DNA of 64,000 bases from Sphingomonas natans (GCF_030546695.1 NZ_JAUOTP010000003.1:248001-312000); one strand, 5' to 3'. Shown: positions 1-8,308, counted from the stretch's first letter. Notes: generated by a model from the letters alone, not told the origin. Translations and numbers: made by a program.

Positions 1-416
1 GGCGCGATGGCCAGCGACGCCAGCCACTTGCGCCGAGCGGCGAACGCCTCAGGGGAAGAGTTGAAATCGTTGCTCGTGGTGACGCCGGTCGACACGTAGG
101 CGTTGGCGATGGCCGGAGTGACGCCCGGGTCGCCGCTTGCCGTCCAGTGCGTGTGCAGGTCGTAGAACCCGGGAACCAGAGCCTCGCCGCTGGCGTCGAT
201 GATCTTTGCGCGCGAGGGCACCTTCACGTTCGTACCGACCGCGACGATTCGGTCGCCCTGAATCAGCACGGTTGCCCGATAGGGCGCCGCACCAGTGGAA
301 TCAAAGACGGTCGCGCCGACGATCGCGGTGGTCGCTCCGCCCGGTGCCGCGTCGGTGCGACCCGCGGCGGAGATAAAGAAGGCGATCATTCCGGCAAAAG
401 CGAGGGGTCTCTTCAA
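1..416 (-). CDS. amidohydrolase family protein, N-terminal part (cut by window edge)
   Basis: Reading leftwards, the frame gives a short hydrophobic leader (KRPLAFAGMIAFFISAAG), then the amidohydrolase opening TAIVGATVFDSTG, a small beta-sandwich segment and the metal-ligand motif DLHTHW at about residue 70. This is the imidazolonepropionase-like/prolidase-like branch of secreted amidohydrolases, metal-dependent hydrolases of cyclic amides or dipeptides. The substrate cannot be told. The leader suggests periplasmic export. The start is uncertain: there is no ATG before 389, but TTG at 416 has GGAGA six bases upstream, gives the full leader and is preferred. TTG at 419 and ATG at 389 are in frame. 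The gene runs off the left edge, so the catalytic C-terminal half is not visible. Confidence 0.75.
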   Translation of the reverse strand, partial: MKRPLAFAGMIAFFISAAGRTDAAPGGATTAIVGATVFDSTGAAPYRATVLIQGDRIVAVGTNVKVPSRAKIIDASGEALVPGFYDLHTHWTASGDPGVTPAIANAYVSTGVTTSNDFNSSPEAFAARRKWLASLAIA

Positions 417-712
417 CAAGTGTCTCCGGCGCAACGCTCGCGATCGAATCCATTCGGCCCTCTGATCGCGTGCTATCGAACATCTGCTAGCAGAAAGCTC
501 AGATCCGAAACGTTCAAAGACGAAGCAAAAAAAACGGCGTTTTGCTGTTTTTGTGCGCAGTTGGCATCCCGCCGCCCGGCATAGGGCAGCTAGCACGCCC
601 GGAGCGCCGGCAAAGACGATCCGTATTTCCCGGGAACTTTATCAAAACAGACAATGGATGCTCGACAGTGCCAGACGGCAAGGTATTACTGCTGCTGAAC
701 ACGGAGGATGAT

Positions 713-1267
713 TTGGCCAACGACGCGCTACTAACTCTCACTGCCGACATCGTGTCGGCGCATGTGTCGAACAACTCCGTGGCGGCAGTCGATCTGCCAA
801 CGCTGATCAGCACCGTTTATGGCGCCTTGAGCAAGATATCCGCTCCGGAAGAAGCTTTACCCGCTAAGTTGGTGCCAGCCGTATCGATCCGAAACTCTAT
901 CAAGCCGGACTATATCGTCTGCCTGGAGGACGGTAAAAAACTCACGATGCTGAAGCGCTATCTCGGCCGGACGTACGGGATTACACCGGACGCATATCGT
1001 GCGAAATGGGGTTTGCCGAAGGACTATCCGATGGTTGCTCCCAATTATACCGAGAAGCGTCGAAATCTGGCCAAGGCCGTCGGCTTGGGCCGCAAGGCAG
1101 TTGAACAGGTCGATGCCGCCACCGCTCCACTCGCCGCTGCCGTAAAGGCCAGTCGCAGGAAACTTGGCATCGCCGCAGGCAGGGCCGTCGCGACCCCAGA
1201 ACCCATCAGTGACGTCATCGTCGCCAAGCCGGCCCCGAAGCGCGGACGCAAGCCAAAGGCAAGCTAA
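713..1267 (+). CDS. MucR/Ros family transcriptional regulator (copy 1)
   Basis: A 184-residue DNA-binding regulator. The core reads LTLTADIVSAHVSNNSV, then the Ros/MucR DNA-binding region CLEDGKKLTMLKRYL, AYRAKWGLPKDYPMVAPNY and GLGRK, and a lysine/arginine-rich tail (KRGRKPK). MucR proteins are global regulators in alphaproteobacteria, often controlling surface and plasmid genes. The open frame extends upstream to 542, but TTG at 713 has a GGAGG five bases upstream and starts exactly where the family and the second copy at 52.4 kb begin, so it is preferred. The finger region keeps one Cys but has Asp at the second Cys position and Tyr where a His ligand is expected, so zinc binding is doubtful. 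A perfect hairpin follows the stop. Confidence 0.85.
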   Translation: MANDALLTLTADIVSAHVSNNSVAAVDLPTLISTVYGALSKISAPEEALPAKLVPAVSIRNSIKPDYIVCLEDGKKLTMLKRYLGRTYGITPDAYRAKWGLPKDYPMVAPNYTEKRRNLAKAVGLGRKAVEQVDAATAPLAAAVKASRRKLGIAAGRAVATPEPISDVIVAKPAPKRGRKPKAS

Positions 1268-1273
1268 TCGCCT

Positions 1274-1297
1274 GGCGGGAGCCGGCAGGCTCCCGCC
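1274..1297 (+). terminator. hairpin after MucR copy 1
   Basis: A perfect 10-bp stem (GGCGGGAGCC with GGCTCCCGCC) and a GGCA loop begin seven bases after the mucR stop. No T-tract follows, so termination strength is uncertain. The second MucR gene ends in an unrelated but similarly perfect 10-bp hairpin. Confidence 0.55.
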
Positions 1298-1483
1298 TCG
1301 CGCTTCGTCATCACGCATGCGGATGGTATTAAGCAGCGGAGAGAGAACACGCCGATCAATCGGGCCGCTCACTCGATGACTTAGTCGCCACGCGCCAACT
1401 GAAGGGGCGGTAATGGCGCCGACGCCGGCGCAGTTAGGGCAGCACCAAAATAAGCTATAGCGACAAAGGAAAACGGACTCTCA

Positions 1484-2215
1484 TCAACTCTGAGTACAGA
1501 GCGTCTTCAAGGCGACTTCGGTCGAGAAGTCAGCGCCACCCGACCACCTTAGCCGATAAAGGTCACCCTGAACGACTGATTGGACGACGTTCGGCCATAG
1601 TGCCGCGATGCAGGTGCCGCCTGAGTCGCGAACGGATGGATAGATGATACCGTTGTGGCCGCCGCCGCGTGCAGCCGCCGCCATGGCGTTGCCGGCAGGA
1701 TAGCCTTTAGCAGAATTGGGATCGAGGCAGGGATGCTCGGACGCCTGCCGGAGATCGGCAAAAACGCCTGACATGCTGGCGAGCATCTCGCCATATTCGA
1801 CGATAGCGTTGAAATCGCCGGTGTCGGCGAGCGCTTTGGTGAGGTGATGCCCGACCTCGGCGATACAGGTCTCGACCGCAAGCGCAGCATACCAGGCCCC
1901 ACGCTCTGCCGGGTTGAAACGGTTAGGTTCGCGGGGTTTGGCGTACGCGAAGCTCGCATTGATGAATTTGGCATGCGGAACACCGTGGACCAGCTCCGCC
2001 GACGTCAGGGCGTTGGTCCCGCGCTCTTCCGCAATCAGGCGGCCGCTGGTCGCGCCCTCAATCTCGGCCAGTAGCGCGAGCTCGTCTTCATCGTCGGCAA
2101 GCGAAGCCATGACCGACGCGCGCAGCCGTGCGCTCGTGACGAGCCGGACGGTCCGCTGGAACGCCTCGCGGACCAGCGGCACGCCGTCGACGTTACCGAT
2201 ATCAGAGCCCGCCAC
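1484..2215 (-). CDS. RES-domain toxin
   Basis: A 243-residue protein with a RES domain: a conserved Arg/Asn segment (EPNRFNPAERGAWYAA), the ETCIAEVGHH helix with the conserved Glu, and the late GIIYPSVRDSGGTCIA segment with the conserved Ser. RES toxins are NAD-degrading or ADP-ribosyl-transfer-like enzymes that halt growth when freed from their Xre antitoxin (family knowledge). The start lies inside the antitoxin gene, with a 14-base overlap, so the pair is translationally coupled in the usual antitoxin-first order. The length is somewhat above the roughly 150-220 residues common for the family, because of an N-terminal extension of about 80 residues. No key residue looks missing. Confidence 0.85.
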   Translation of the reverse strand: MAGSDIGNVDGVPLVREAFQRTVRLVTSARLRASVMASLADDEDELALLAEIEGATSGRLIAEERGTNALTSAELVHGVPHAKFINASFAYAKPREPNRFNPAERGAWYAALAVETCIAEVGHHLTKALADTGDFNAIVEYGEMLASMSGVFADLRQASEHPCLDPNSAKGYPAGNAMAAAARGGGHNGIIYPSVRDSGGTCIAALWPNVVQSVVQGDLYRLRWSGGADFSTEVALKTLCTQS

Positions 2216-2639
2216 GCAGTGCGTCGACGTAGAGACGAGTTTCGAGCATACGCGGGATGCCGCCGGAGATCATTGCCTGGATCGGCGACAGGCGATCAAA
2301 GATCGGGCCGCGATTGGGAAGCGATGGCCAGCGATCGGCCATCGCGTCCGCAAACAGCAGGTGCAAGCCTTTGAACAAACCGATCAAGGCCGAGGCCCGC
2401 GTCAGTTGATCCTGACTGAGCACCCCGTCCCACTTGCCGGCCTTCATGCGGTCCCAGGTGCTTTCGGACACACCGAGCAACGCAGCACCGTCAGCGTTGC
2501 TGCCGTTCCAAGCCGCCACGGCCCTCAGAACCGCTTTGACCGCGGGTCGCGTCAGACGCGCCCGGTCACCCTCAACAGCGAAGGTCTGAAGCTGCCCTGT
2601 ATCAGACACCGGCTGACGGAACTGTATGACATTTGTCAT
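2202..2639 (-). CDS. Xre/MbcA/ParS-type antitoxin
   Basis: A 145-residue protein with an N-terminal Xre-like helix-turn-helix (WNGSNADGAALLGVSESTWDRMKAGKW) and a C-terminal toxin-binding DUF2384-like part (LIGLFKGLHLLFADAMADRWPSLPNRGPIFDRLSPIQAMISGG read in pieces). It should neutralise the RES toxin encoded directly downstream and repress the shared promoter. The open frame reaches 2684, but ATG at 2639 has AGGAG seven bases upstream and is preferred. A good promoter sits 20-50 bases upstream. On a plasmid this pair is expected to act as a stability module. Confidence 0.85.
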   Translation of the reverse strand: MTNVIQFRQPVSDTGQLQTFAVEGDRARLTRPAVKAVLRAVAAWNGSNADGAALLGVSESTWDRMKAGKWDGVLSQDQLTRASALIGLFKGLHLLFADAMADRWPSLPNRGPIFDRLSPIQAMISGGIPRMLETRLYVDALRGGL

Positions 2640-2659
2640 ATCGCATCTCCTGGTGCGAT

Positions 2660-2688
2660 CATATACGTCACGTGATGCGACCATTCAA
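2660..2688 (-). promoter_or_regulatory. promoter of the Xre-RES operon
   Basis: On the minus strand TTGAAT (2688-2683) and TATATG (2665-2660) are separated by exactly 17 bases, and the antitoxin ribosome site follows. The spacer contains a small palindrome (TCACGTGA), a possible autoregulatory operator. The assignment is from sequence pattern only. Confidence 0.55.
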
Positions 2689-2689
2689 G

Positions 2690-3750
2690 TATGGCGTAGG
2701 AATGCGCCGGCCAGGCGATGGTCGACGCTGTCGGATGTCACCTAGGGTCCTTCTGCTACGCCGCACGAGCTCGGCGGCTGGCGAAGCTGCGGGCGGGGGT
2801 CATCCACGGTGGTGCGCCCAACATCTATGAGGCGTCAGTCTACCATCGCTACTACGCCGACTATCGTCAGCACCCCATCAGCGACCTCGAGATTGCCACG
2901 ACGAGCTGCTTGCGCACGACGATCTTCGGAGATGGGATGGTAGGACGGCCACATACCCACGCGGATTTCGTCCGGCAGATCACTGGCGAAATCGTCTAGC
3001 GTCGCGACCCCTTCAAGCGAACGCCAGGCGGCCCCTCACCGACGGCGGCTGGAAGTTGGCCGACCATCCCGGCCTAGCTATTTCGACGACCAATGCCGAC
3101 AGAGCGTTCGCCGTCTGCTGCCTCGTCGCTGCTGGTGCCCCGTCCGCAGCCTACGGCAGTCGTCGTGCCTCTTTCTGGTGCGGGCCGCACCATCGGTTCA
3201 AACGAGAGACGACGATGGACACCACGAAGCCAGCTTCGCACCGAGATTCGAAGTGCGGCGGATAACGCCGAAGGGCGGGACCGCGACCGCGAACGCCGCA
3301 TCCGCTACATCGATCGCCCCGCGCCGCTTAGGGCCGCTTTGGATGCCCACGCATACCTGCTCCGTACGATCTATCCGGACCAGCTCCTACGAGTGCGCGA
3401 TACCCGCGGATCGTGGGCCTACGTCGATGTTTACGACTATGCTTCGGACTAGCCGATTAGCAAAGGGGCAGCAGGGCACGGCTCCGACGCAAAAACTGAT
3501 CTTCGCGACCTGAAACGGAACGAGACCCGTCGGATCACGAGCAACGATCATGGGTGGCATCGACATATCGCCGCATGACCGTGCCAGATGCCATTAAGGG
3601 CACCCACGAGGTCGATCAGTCGCGCGACGGGAGCTTGGCGATAAGCGGCATGGGACAATCTCCTGCGCGCGCGAGCAGCCCCCCCCTCCCCTCTTCTCCC
3701 GTCAGTCTGGGGCGCGACAGACGATCCGAGCATCGTTCTCAACGAACGGC
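2690..3750. other. about 1 kb without a recognisable gene
   Basis: The region between the toxin-antitoxin operon and the 3' end of repA holds only short open frames. A + strand frame at 2718-2999 (93 codons) has no familiar motif. The most protein-like stretch is the end of the 3093-3452 frame. I see no insertion-sequence ends or RNA gene. It may be eroded coding sequence. Confidence 0.4.
3093..3452 (+). CDS. possible hypothetical protein or gene remnant
   Basis: The last 75 residues look protein-like: a charged helix (RDRDRERRIRYIDR) followed by PLRAALDAHAYLLRTIYPDQLLRVRD and GSWAYVDVYDY. The first 40 residues are low-complexity Pro/Ser/Arg and probably not coding, and no ribosome site supports the start. 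I do not recognise a family. It could be the surviving 3' end of a gene, or chance in high-GC DNA. Confidence 0.25.
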   Translation: MPTERSPSAASSLLVPRPQPTAVVVPLSGAGRTIGSNERRRWTPRSQLRTEIRSAADNAEGRDRDRERRIRYIDRPAPLRAALDAHAYLLRTIYPDQLLRVRDTRGSWAYVDVYDYASD

Positions 3751-3766
3751 TCGGACATCATCGGTC
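3748..3766 (+). repeat. iteron variant at the 3' end of repA
   Basis: GGCTCGGACATCATCGGTC overlaps the repA stop codon. It matches the origin variant at 5301-5319 (GGCTCTGACATCATCGGTC) except for one base. Confidence 0.6.
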
Positions 3767-5069
3767 AATCGTCGCCCTTATTCGCTCTGCGCTCGGCATA
3801 GCGGACGACGAATGATTCCCAGACACGCATCCACTCGGCATCGGAGCGCTCACGCTTGATGCCCGGGAACCCGGTGCGAAACGCTTCTGCCATTCGATCG
3901 ATATCCCACGGATGCCCCTTGGACAGCCCAATGTCGCGAAACGCCTTCTCGCGCTCGCCGAACCGCAATGAACCGCTCGGAAAGGCCCACACTGGCTCGG
4001 AGGCCTTGGCCGGCAGTTTTGCCAAAACGGCACCCGGTGCGACCGATGATCTCGGTGCCGTTTCAGGCGCGTCCTGTCCGACGAGGCGCAGATGCGGACC
4101 CACGAACTTGCGCTCCATGGGCGCAGGCGATGGATGCAGGACAACTTTGCGCCCGGAAAGGTCGACATTGGCGTTGGGATAGACCGCCGAGACGATCTGC
4201 ATGGTCTCGCGAACCGTTTGGCGGAAACGCTTGCTGTCGGCTTCGTTCCCGAGATGCTTGGCCAGCTGGTCCCAAGAAATGATCTGGCCCTTGTCGGAGC
4301 CGATCCGCGGCAAACGGTAGGCGAGATAGGTGTAGAGATCGAGGGCTGTGGGGATCCCCTTGAGCTCGCGAATCGCCACCTCGTTCAATGGAACTGCATG
4401 GTCGACGAGATGGCTGTAAAATGCCTCCGACATTCGAATTTCGCGGGCAAAGGCGCCATTCTTGTCGAGCGAGCCCGCATATTCGTTCGAAATTTTTACG
4501 TCCCGGACAGCGAAAGCGTTGTCGTCAGCTTCGGTGCCATCCCACCGGATCTGCCATTCGCACGCCAGCAACCGGTCGACCTGCTCGCGCATCAGATTAG
4601 CGGTTCCACGTGGTCCGTACGAGACGGTCTGGTAGCCAAGTCGGCGCATCCACTCGGTGAAATTACGCCCGAGATACACGTCCCGCGATTGTTTCATCAC
4701 CGCCTGCGATAACAGGTAGATCAATGCGACCCGCGGATAGGCTCCATAAGGCACGCCAAGGCTTTTGAGGACCGATTTGCCGTCGATGTTCTGCAGGACA
4801 GGCCGGGGATTGATCGCCAAGGCATATTTGCCATCCTCCCGAACGATCGGCTGGGTGTCATCCTTGGGTCGCTTGGTCGGGAGCGACATGGCGCAAAGTG
4901 CCGAATGGAGAAACGCGGGGACAGGTTCTTCGTCTTGGACGCGAAGAAAGGCGTCGAGGGTGGTCTGGGAACCGTTGGTAGAGGCGAGGATCCGCACGCG
5001 CTCCTCACCGCCCTTCAGCATGGCTAGCGCATACTGATGCCCGATTGGCTTATGTTCGTCCCCATTCAT
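3765..5069 (-). CDS. repA: plasmid replication initiator RepA
   Basis: A 434-residue RepA of the alphaproteobacterial type with the RepA_C/RPA architecture: ALCAMSLPTKRPKDD, then GVPYGAYPRVALIYLLSQAV, LGRNFTEWMRRLG and ALDLYTYLAYRLPRI, then a variable C-terminal part. These proteins bind iterons with winged-helix domains and open the origin. It is divergent from parA, with a 536-bp origin region upstream carrying matching repeats. The start ATG at 5069 is preceded by an AAGGG-type ribosome site. A perfect copy of an origin repeat lies inside the coding sequence at 4042-4064, and another repeat overlaps the stop codon, so RepA may bind its own gene. The gene looks intact. Confidence 0.88.
   Translation of the reverse strand: MNGDEHKPIGHQYALAMLKGGEERVRILASTNGSQTTLDAFLRVQDEEPVPAFLHSALCAMSLPTKRPKDDTQPIVREDGKYALAINPRPVLQNIDGKSVLKSLGVPYGAYPRVALIYLLSQAVMKQSRDVYLGRNFTEWMRRLGYQTVSYGPRGTANLMREQVDRLLACEWQIRWDGTEADDNAFAVRDVKISNEYAGSLDKNGAFAREIRMSEAFYSHLVDHAVPLNEVAIRELKGIPTALDLYTYLAYRLPRIGSDKGQIISWDQLAKHLGNEADSKRFRQTVRETMQIVSAVYPNANVDLSGRKVVLHPSPAPMERKFVGPHLRLVGQDAPETAPRSSVAPGAVLAKLPAKASEPVWAFPSGSLRFGEREKAFRDIGLSKGHPWDIDRMAEAFRTGFPGIKRERSDAEWMRVWESFVVRYAERRANKGDD
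4042..4064 (-). repeat. iteron copy inside the repA coding region
   Basis: A perfect 23-base match to the origin repeat at 5189-5211 in the same orientation, about 240 codons from the RepA end. The protein reading here is ETAPRSSVAPG, a low-constraint linker, so the match is not explained by protein conservation. Confidence 0.65.
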
Positions 5070-5088
5070 CGTTCCGCCCTTCCCCGAC

Positions 5089-5605
5089 TCTCTCGGGGTT
5101 TCGATGGCAGCGTTTCAACAGGTTTGGTGGGGCAAATCAACCCGGTTGGCACTTTGGAGGGCAATCAGGGTCCAAGACTTGCAAAATTACCGATGATCTC
5201 GGTGCCGTTTCGGCATTCGAGCCCCCTGCCCTTCGTTTTTTCAAAAAAATCCAGACGATTCGCGAATCGGATTTCTATAGGGATTCATGTAATAGGTATG
5301 GGCTCTGACATCATCGGTCGTCGCGCACCGACATCAGCGGCGCTTTGCACCGAGAACATCGGGCGGTACCGAGATCATCGGTAGTTATGCACAGCCGGCA
5401 GAGAGCCTGGATCTGCGCCCGTTGCGCATCGATGCGGATCGCACCGAGATCATCGGTCTCCTACCCGATCGCGTCCTGAATAACGACTTACTTTTCGAAA
5501 ACGGCTCGGAGATCATCGGTTCAATTGTAACTCTGATGGCCAATCGTTGCCCGAAACTGCCAACGCCGCTAATGTCCGCCATCAAACCCACAGAAGCGGA
5601 CGCAC
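5089..5605. other. plasmid origin region with iterons, DnaA box and AT-rich stretch
   Basis: Between the divergent repA and parA genes lie repeats of the core ACCGAGATCATCGGT. Copies are at 5189-5203 (reverse), 5368-5382 and 5443-5457. Variants ending GACATCATCGGT or GAGATCATCGGT are at 5303-5318 and 5505-5520, and weaker copies at 5327-5340 and 5349-5363. A consensus-matching DnaA box, TTATGCACA, is at 5385-5393, directly after one iteron. The stretch at about 5225-5295 is AT-rich and could be the melting site. Repeats, DnaA box and AT-rich DNA beside a RepA gene are the usual parts of an iteron origin. Confidence 0.75.
5189..5211 (-). repeat. origin iteron, 23-bp copy identical to one inside repA
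   Basis: The 23 bases at 5189-5211 are identical to 4042-4064 within repA. Read on the minus strand the unit is GAAACGG, then CACCGAGATCATCGGT. The 5' extension is shared by these two copies only. Confidence 0.7.
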
Positions 5606-6808
5606 ATGGCAACAGATCCTATCGTAGTGGCGCCAGATGATCTGATCGAGGAGAGCCTCGACGTGCTCCATCGAAAGGCGCTGACAATCCTTAAGCGGAT
5701 TAGGGACAGCGCCGTTGATCCCGAGACCGGTCAAAAGAAAGGGCCGACCTTCCCCATCTCTAAGGCAGCCGCGCTGGTGGGACGGACGGCCTCGGCGATC
5801 CGAGAGGCCGAACGCGACGGTCGCCTCCCCGAGCGCGGTCGAGCCGCCAACGGACACCGCATTCAGTACACGCTCGAAGAGCTCGACCACATGCGCGAAG
5901 TCTTCGGAACGCGTCCTTGGCGTGAGCAAACCGACGTCCCGGCGATCATCTCGGTGTGCAATTTCAAGGGCGGGGTCGGCAAATCGACCATCGCTCTGCA
6001 TCTCGCCCAACATTTTGCGATCAAGGGTTACCGGGTGCTGTTCATCGACTGCGACAGCCAGGCGTCATCGACGATGATGTTTGGCTATCGGCCCGACGTT
6101 GATCTGGGGGAAGACGACACGCTCTATGGCCATTTTCACAACCCCGAGCTGCTGGGGCTGAGAAAGATCATCCGTAAGACGCACTTCCATGGACTGGACC
6201 TCATCCCGGCAAACCTGCGCCTCTACAATCTCGAATATGAGATTGCCGGCTATATGGCGCGCAACCAGAACATGGACATCATCGATCTGATCGCTGACGC
6301 CATCGACTCGGTCGTCGAGGATTACGACATCGTCATCATGGACCCACCGCCCGCGCTCGGCATGGTCTCGATGGCCGTGCTCCAAGCGGCAAACTCCATG
6401 GTCATTCCCGTGCCGCCGAGCCTGGTTGATTTCGCATCGACCGTGTCGTTCATCGACATGGCCAAGACGACCATGAAACAGTTGGAGCAACTTGCGGGGA
6501 GGGGGCGTCCGGCATATAATTTCATTCGCTTGGTCGGCAGTCGCGTCGACGATAGCAAGTCCATGCACCGCGAAATCCTGTCGATGATGCGACAGGTGTT
6601 CGGTGGCTCGATGGCGTCGGCGGTGATGGTGACGAGCGCCGAAATCGACAATGCCAGCTCCCGCATGAAGACCGTCTTCGAGCTGGAAAAGCCAGTGACG
6701 TCGCACGAGGTCTATAACCGCTGCATGAAGCATCTGAACGAGGTTTGCCAAAGCATCGAGGTCGACGTTTTGCGGACGTGGGCGAGTAAAGCGGGAGAGC
6801 GCATTTGA
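5606..6808 (+). CDS. parA: plasmid partition ATPase ParA
   Basis: A 400-residue ParA of the larger, DNA-binding type. Residues about 50-98 form a MerR-like helix-turn-helix (ISKAAALVGRTASAIREAE), used in this class to repress the par operon. The Walker A deviant motif KGGVGKST is at 121-128, and the Walker A' and B segments FIDCDSQAS and IVIMDPPPALG follow. ParA forms ATP-dependent filaments or gradients on the nucleoid and moves the ParB-parS complex so both daughters get a copy. It is divergent from repA and upstream of parS and parB. The start ATG at 5606 has only a weak purine-rich ribosome site, but the N-terminal helix begins there. Confidence 0.92.
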   Translation: MATDPIVVAPDDLIEESLDVLHRKALTILKRIRDSAVDPETGQKKGPTFPISKAAALVGRTASAIREAERDGRLPERGRAANGHRIQYTLEELDHMREVFGTRPWREQTDVPAIISVCNFKGGVGKSTIALHLAQHFAIKGYRVLFIDCDSQASSTMMFGYRPDVDLGEDDTLYGHFHNPELLGLRKIIRKTHFHGLDLIPANLRLYNLEYEIAGYMARNQNMDIIDLIADAIDSVVEDYDIVIMDPPPALGMVSMAVLQAANSMVIPVPPSLVDFASTVSFIDMAKTTMKQLEQLAGRGRPAYNFIRLVGSRVDDSKSMHREILSMMRQVFGGSMASAVMVTSAEIDNASSRMKTVFELEKPVTSHEVYNRCMKHLNEVCQSIEVDVLRTWASKAGERI

Positions 6809-6813
6809 CCCGC

Positions 6814-6829
6814 GCTGCCACGTGGCAAC
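6814..6829. promoter_or_regulatory. parS: parS-like centromere site 1
   Basis: GCTGCCACGTGGCAAC, a near-perfect 16-bp palindrome immediately after parA. It matches the other two sites except at position 2. Confidence 0.7.
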
Positions 6830-6882
6830 GGCGCCCATTACCGCCTTGCCAGCCGCCTCATTCTGTTGAGCTGGTCGGCAAA

Positions 6883-6898
6883 GTTGCCATGTGGCAAC
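6883..6898. promoter_or_regulatory. parS: parS-like centromere site 2
   Basis: GTTGCCATGTGGCAAC, one base from a perfect palindrome, about 69 bp after site 1. Confidence 0.7.
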
Positions 6899-6993
6899 TT
6901 CATAAAAATACGTCTCATATCAGTGGCTTAGATGTGCTTGAAGGGCTGCGGCGGCGCGGGGTGAACGCCGCGTTCGAGCGTCACAGACCGCCC

Positions 6994-7013
6994 GTGTTGC
7001 CACGTGGCAACAC
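6994..7013. promoter_or_regulatory. parS: parS-like centromere site 3
   Basis: GTGTTGCCACGTGGCAACAC, a perfect 20-bp palindrome about 50 bp before parB. Three copies of one palindrome between parA and parB is the expected layout for a ParB-bound centromere. They could also act as operators for parB. Confidence 0.75.
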
Positions 7014-7064
7014 GGCGCCGCCAGGGGCGGTAACGACGGCTAGTCAAAGCGAGGGGACGGGGCG

Positions 7065-8048
7065 ATGAGCAAGGGCAATAAGGGCTTCGGCTCGATGTTT
7101 ACCGAAGGGCTCGACGAGGCTGCGGCGCTCGATAATTCGAGTCCGGCAGATGGGATCATGGCAAGCAGGAGCCAGACGCTTGCGCGCATCGCGACGGGCA
7201 AAACCGTCGCGGACCGGACCGAGTGGGTCGATCCGGCGCGCTGCCGGCCGTGGCGTATGCATAATCGTGACCTCGACCACCTGAACGAGGACAGCTGCCG
7301 CGATCTCATCGACTCCTTTCTATCCGCCAAGAAGCAACGCATTCCCGCGATCGTCCGTCGCGTCAGGGACGATCCAGACTTCGACTATGAGATTGTCGCT
7401 GGCGTCAGACGCTGGTGGACGGTGCGCTGGCTGCGAGCGCATCACCACCCCGAGTACGAATATCTTGTTACGATACAGGCGGTGTCCGATGAGGAAGCGT
7501 TCCGGGTTTCCGATGTGGAAAACCGATCGCGCAAGGACATTTCGGATTGGGAGCGGGCGAAGGAATATACGATCGCGCTCGCCGAATTTTACGACGGCTC
7601 GCAGTCGCAGATGGCGGAGCATCTCAACCTGTCGCGCTCGTGGCTCAGCCGGCTGCTCGACGTAGCGCGTCTGCCCGACGAGATCGTCGTAGCGTTCTCG
7701 GATACGCACGACATCACGGTCCGCGTCGCACGGGACATCAAACCACTCGTCGGCGACCCCAGAGCGCTTGCCAAAATGCGAGAGGAGGCGGAGCGCCTCG
7801 AATCCGAACGCCAGCAGGCCGGCACCAGGATGAGCGGTCCAGAGGTTGCCAAGCGCCTCGTCAAAGCAACTGTCGAACCCGTCGCAAAGAAAGGCGGTGA
7901 GATCGAGGTCGCGAGCGAGGGTGGGAAGGTGATTCTGCGGTACGCCAAGGCGAGGGGCGGGGGGCTCACGATCAAGATCGCACCCAGGTCCGGGGCAACG
8001 AAGGCGGAGTTACTCAAAGCCGTCGAAGCGCTCCTGCCGGACGGTTGA
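7065..8048 (+). CDS. parB: plasmid partition protein ParB
   Basis: A 327-residue ParB/RepB-like CTPase. An N-terminal ParA-interacting tail comes first. The CTP-binding domain includes the arginine motif GVRRWW at about 113-118 and ENRSRKDIS at 152-160 (family pattern ENxxRxDL). A helix-turn-helix follows at about 176-205 (QSQMAEHLNLSRSWLSRLLD), and a C-terminal dimerisation part ends in a beta-rich LTIKIAPRSG. ParB binds parS, spreads, and stimulates ParA ATPase. The usual GERRxR box has Val in place of Glu, a variation seen in plasmid ParBs. It is in line with parA, separated by a 256-bp region with the three palindromes. The start ATG at 7065 follows a GGGG-rich ribosome site. Confidence 0.9.
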   Translation: MSKGNKGFGSMFTEGLDEAAALDNSSPADGIMASRSQTLARIATGKTVADRTEWVDPARCRPWRMHNRDLDHLNEDSCRDLIDSFLSAKKQRIPAIVRRVRDDPDFDYEIVAGVRRWWTVRWLRAHHHPEYEYLVTIQAVSDEEAFRVSDVENRSRKDISDWERAKEYTIALAEFYDGSQSQMAEHLNLSRSWLSRLLDVARLPDEIVVAFSDTHDITVRVARDIKPLVGDPRALAKMREEAERLESERQQAGTRMSGPEVAKRLVKATVEPVAKKGGEIEVASEGGKVILRYAKARGGGLTIKIAPRSGATKAELLKAVEALLPDG

Positions 8049-8271
8049 TACAATGCGGCCCCATCGTCCAAGCATCTCCGTAGGAGCGAACAGGATGATG
8101 GGATAATGCCGCGCGATCCTACCGATTGGCAGGTGTGGCGGACTGGATTGTGGCGCGTGGTCCCGCGGATGTGATGCTGGTTTACAGTTCCGACCGTCGT
8201 TTAGCTTGCGGAGATGCGCGCTGCGGTGCACAACGGATGGGCCTTTCAGGCATCCTCTCCCACCTTTGCAA

Positions 8272-8296
8272 GGCCGCCCGCGGGCGGCCTTTTTTT
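8272..8296 (+). terminator. strong intrinsic terminator downstream of parB
   Basis: A perfect GC-only palindrome (GGCCGCCCGCGGGCGGCC, 8272-8289) is followed by seven T. It lies 224 bp after the parB stop. That distance leaves room for a short untranslated RNA at about 8060-8296, in which I see no convincing open frame. Confidence 0.8.
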
Positions 8297-8308
8297 CGCG
8301 TTCGATGC

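Noticed and set aside
6065-6838. 257-codon minus-strand frame
   Set aside because: Shadow of parA; His/Arg-rich product without domain.
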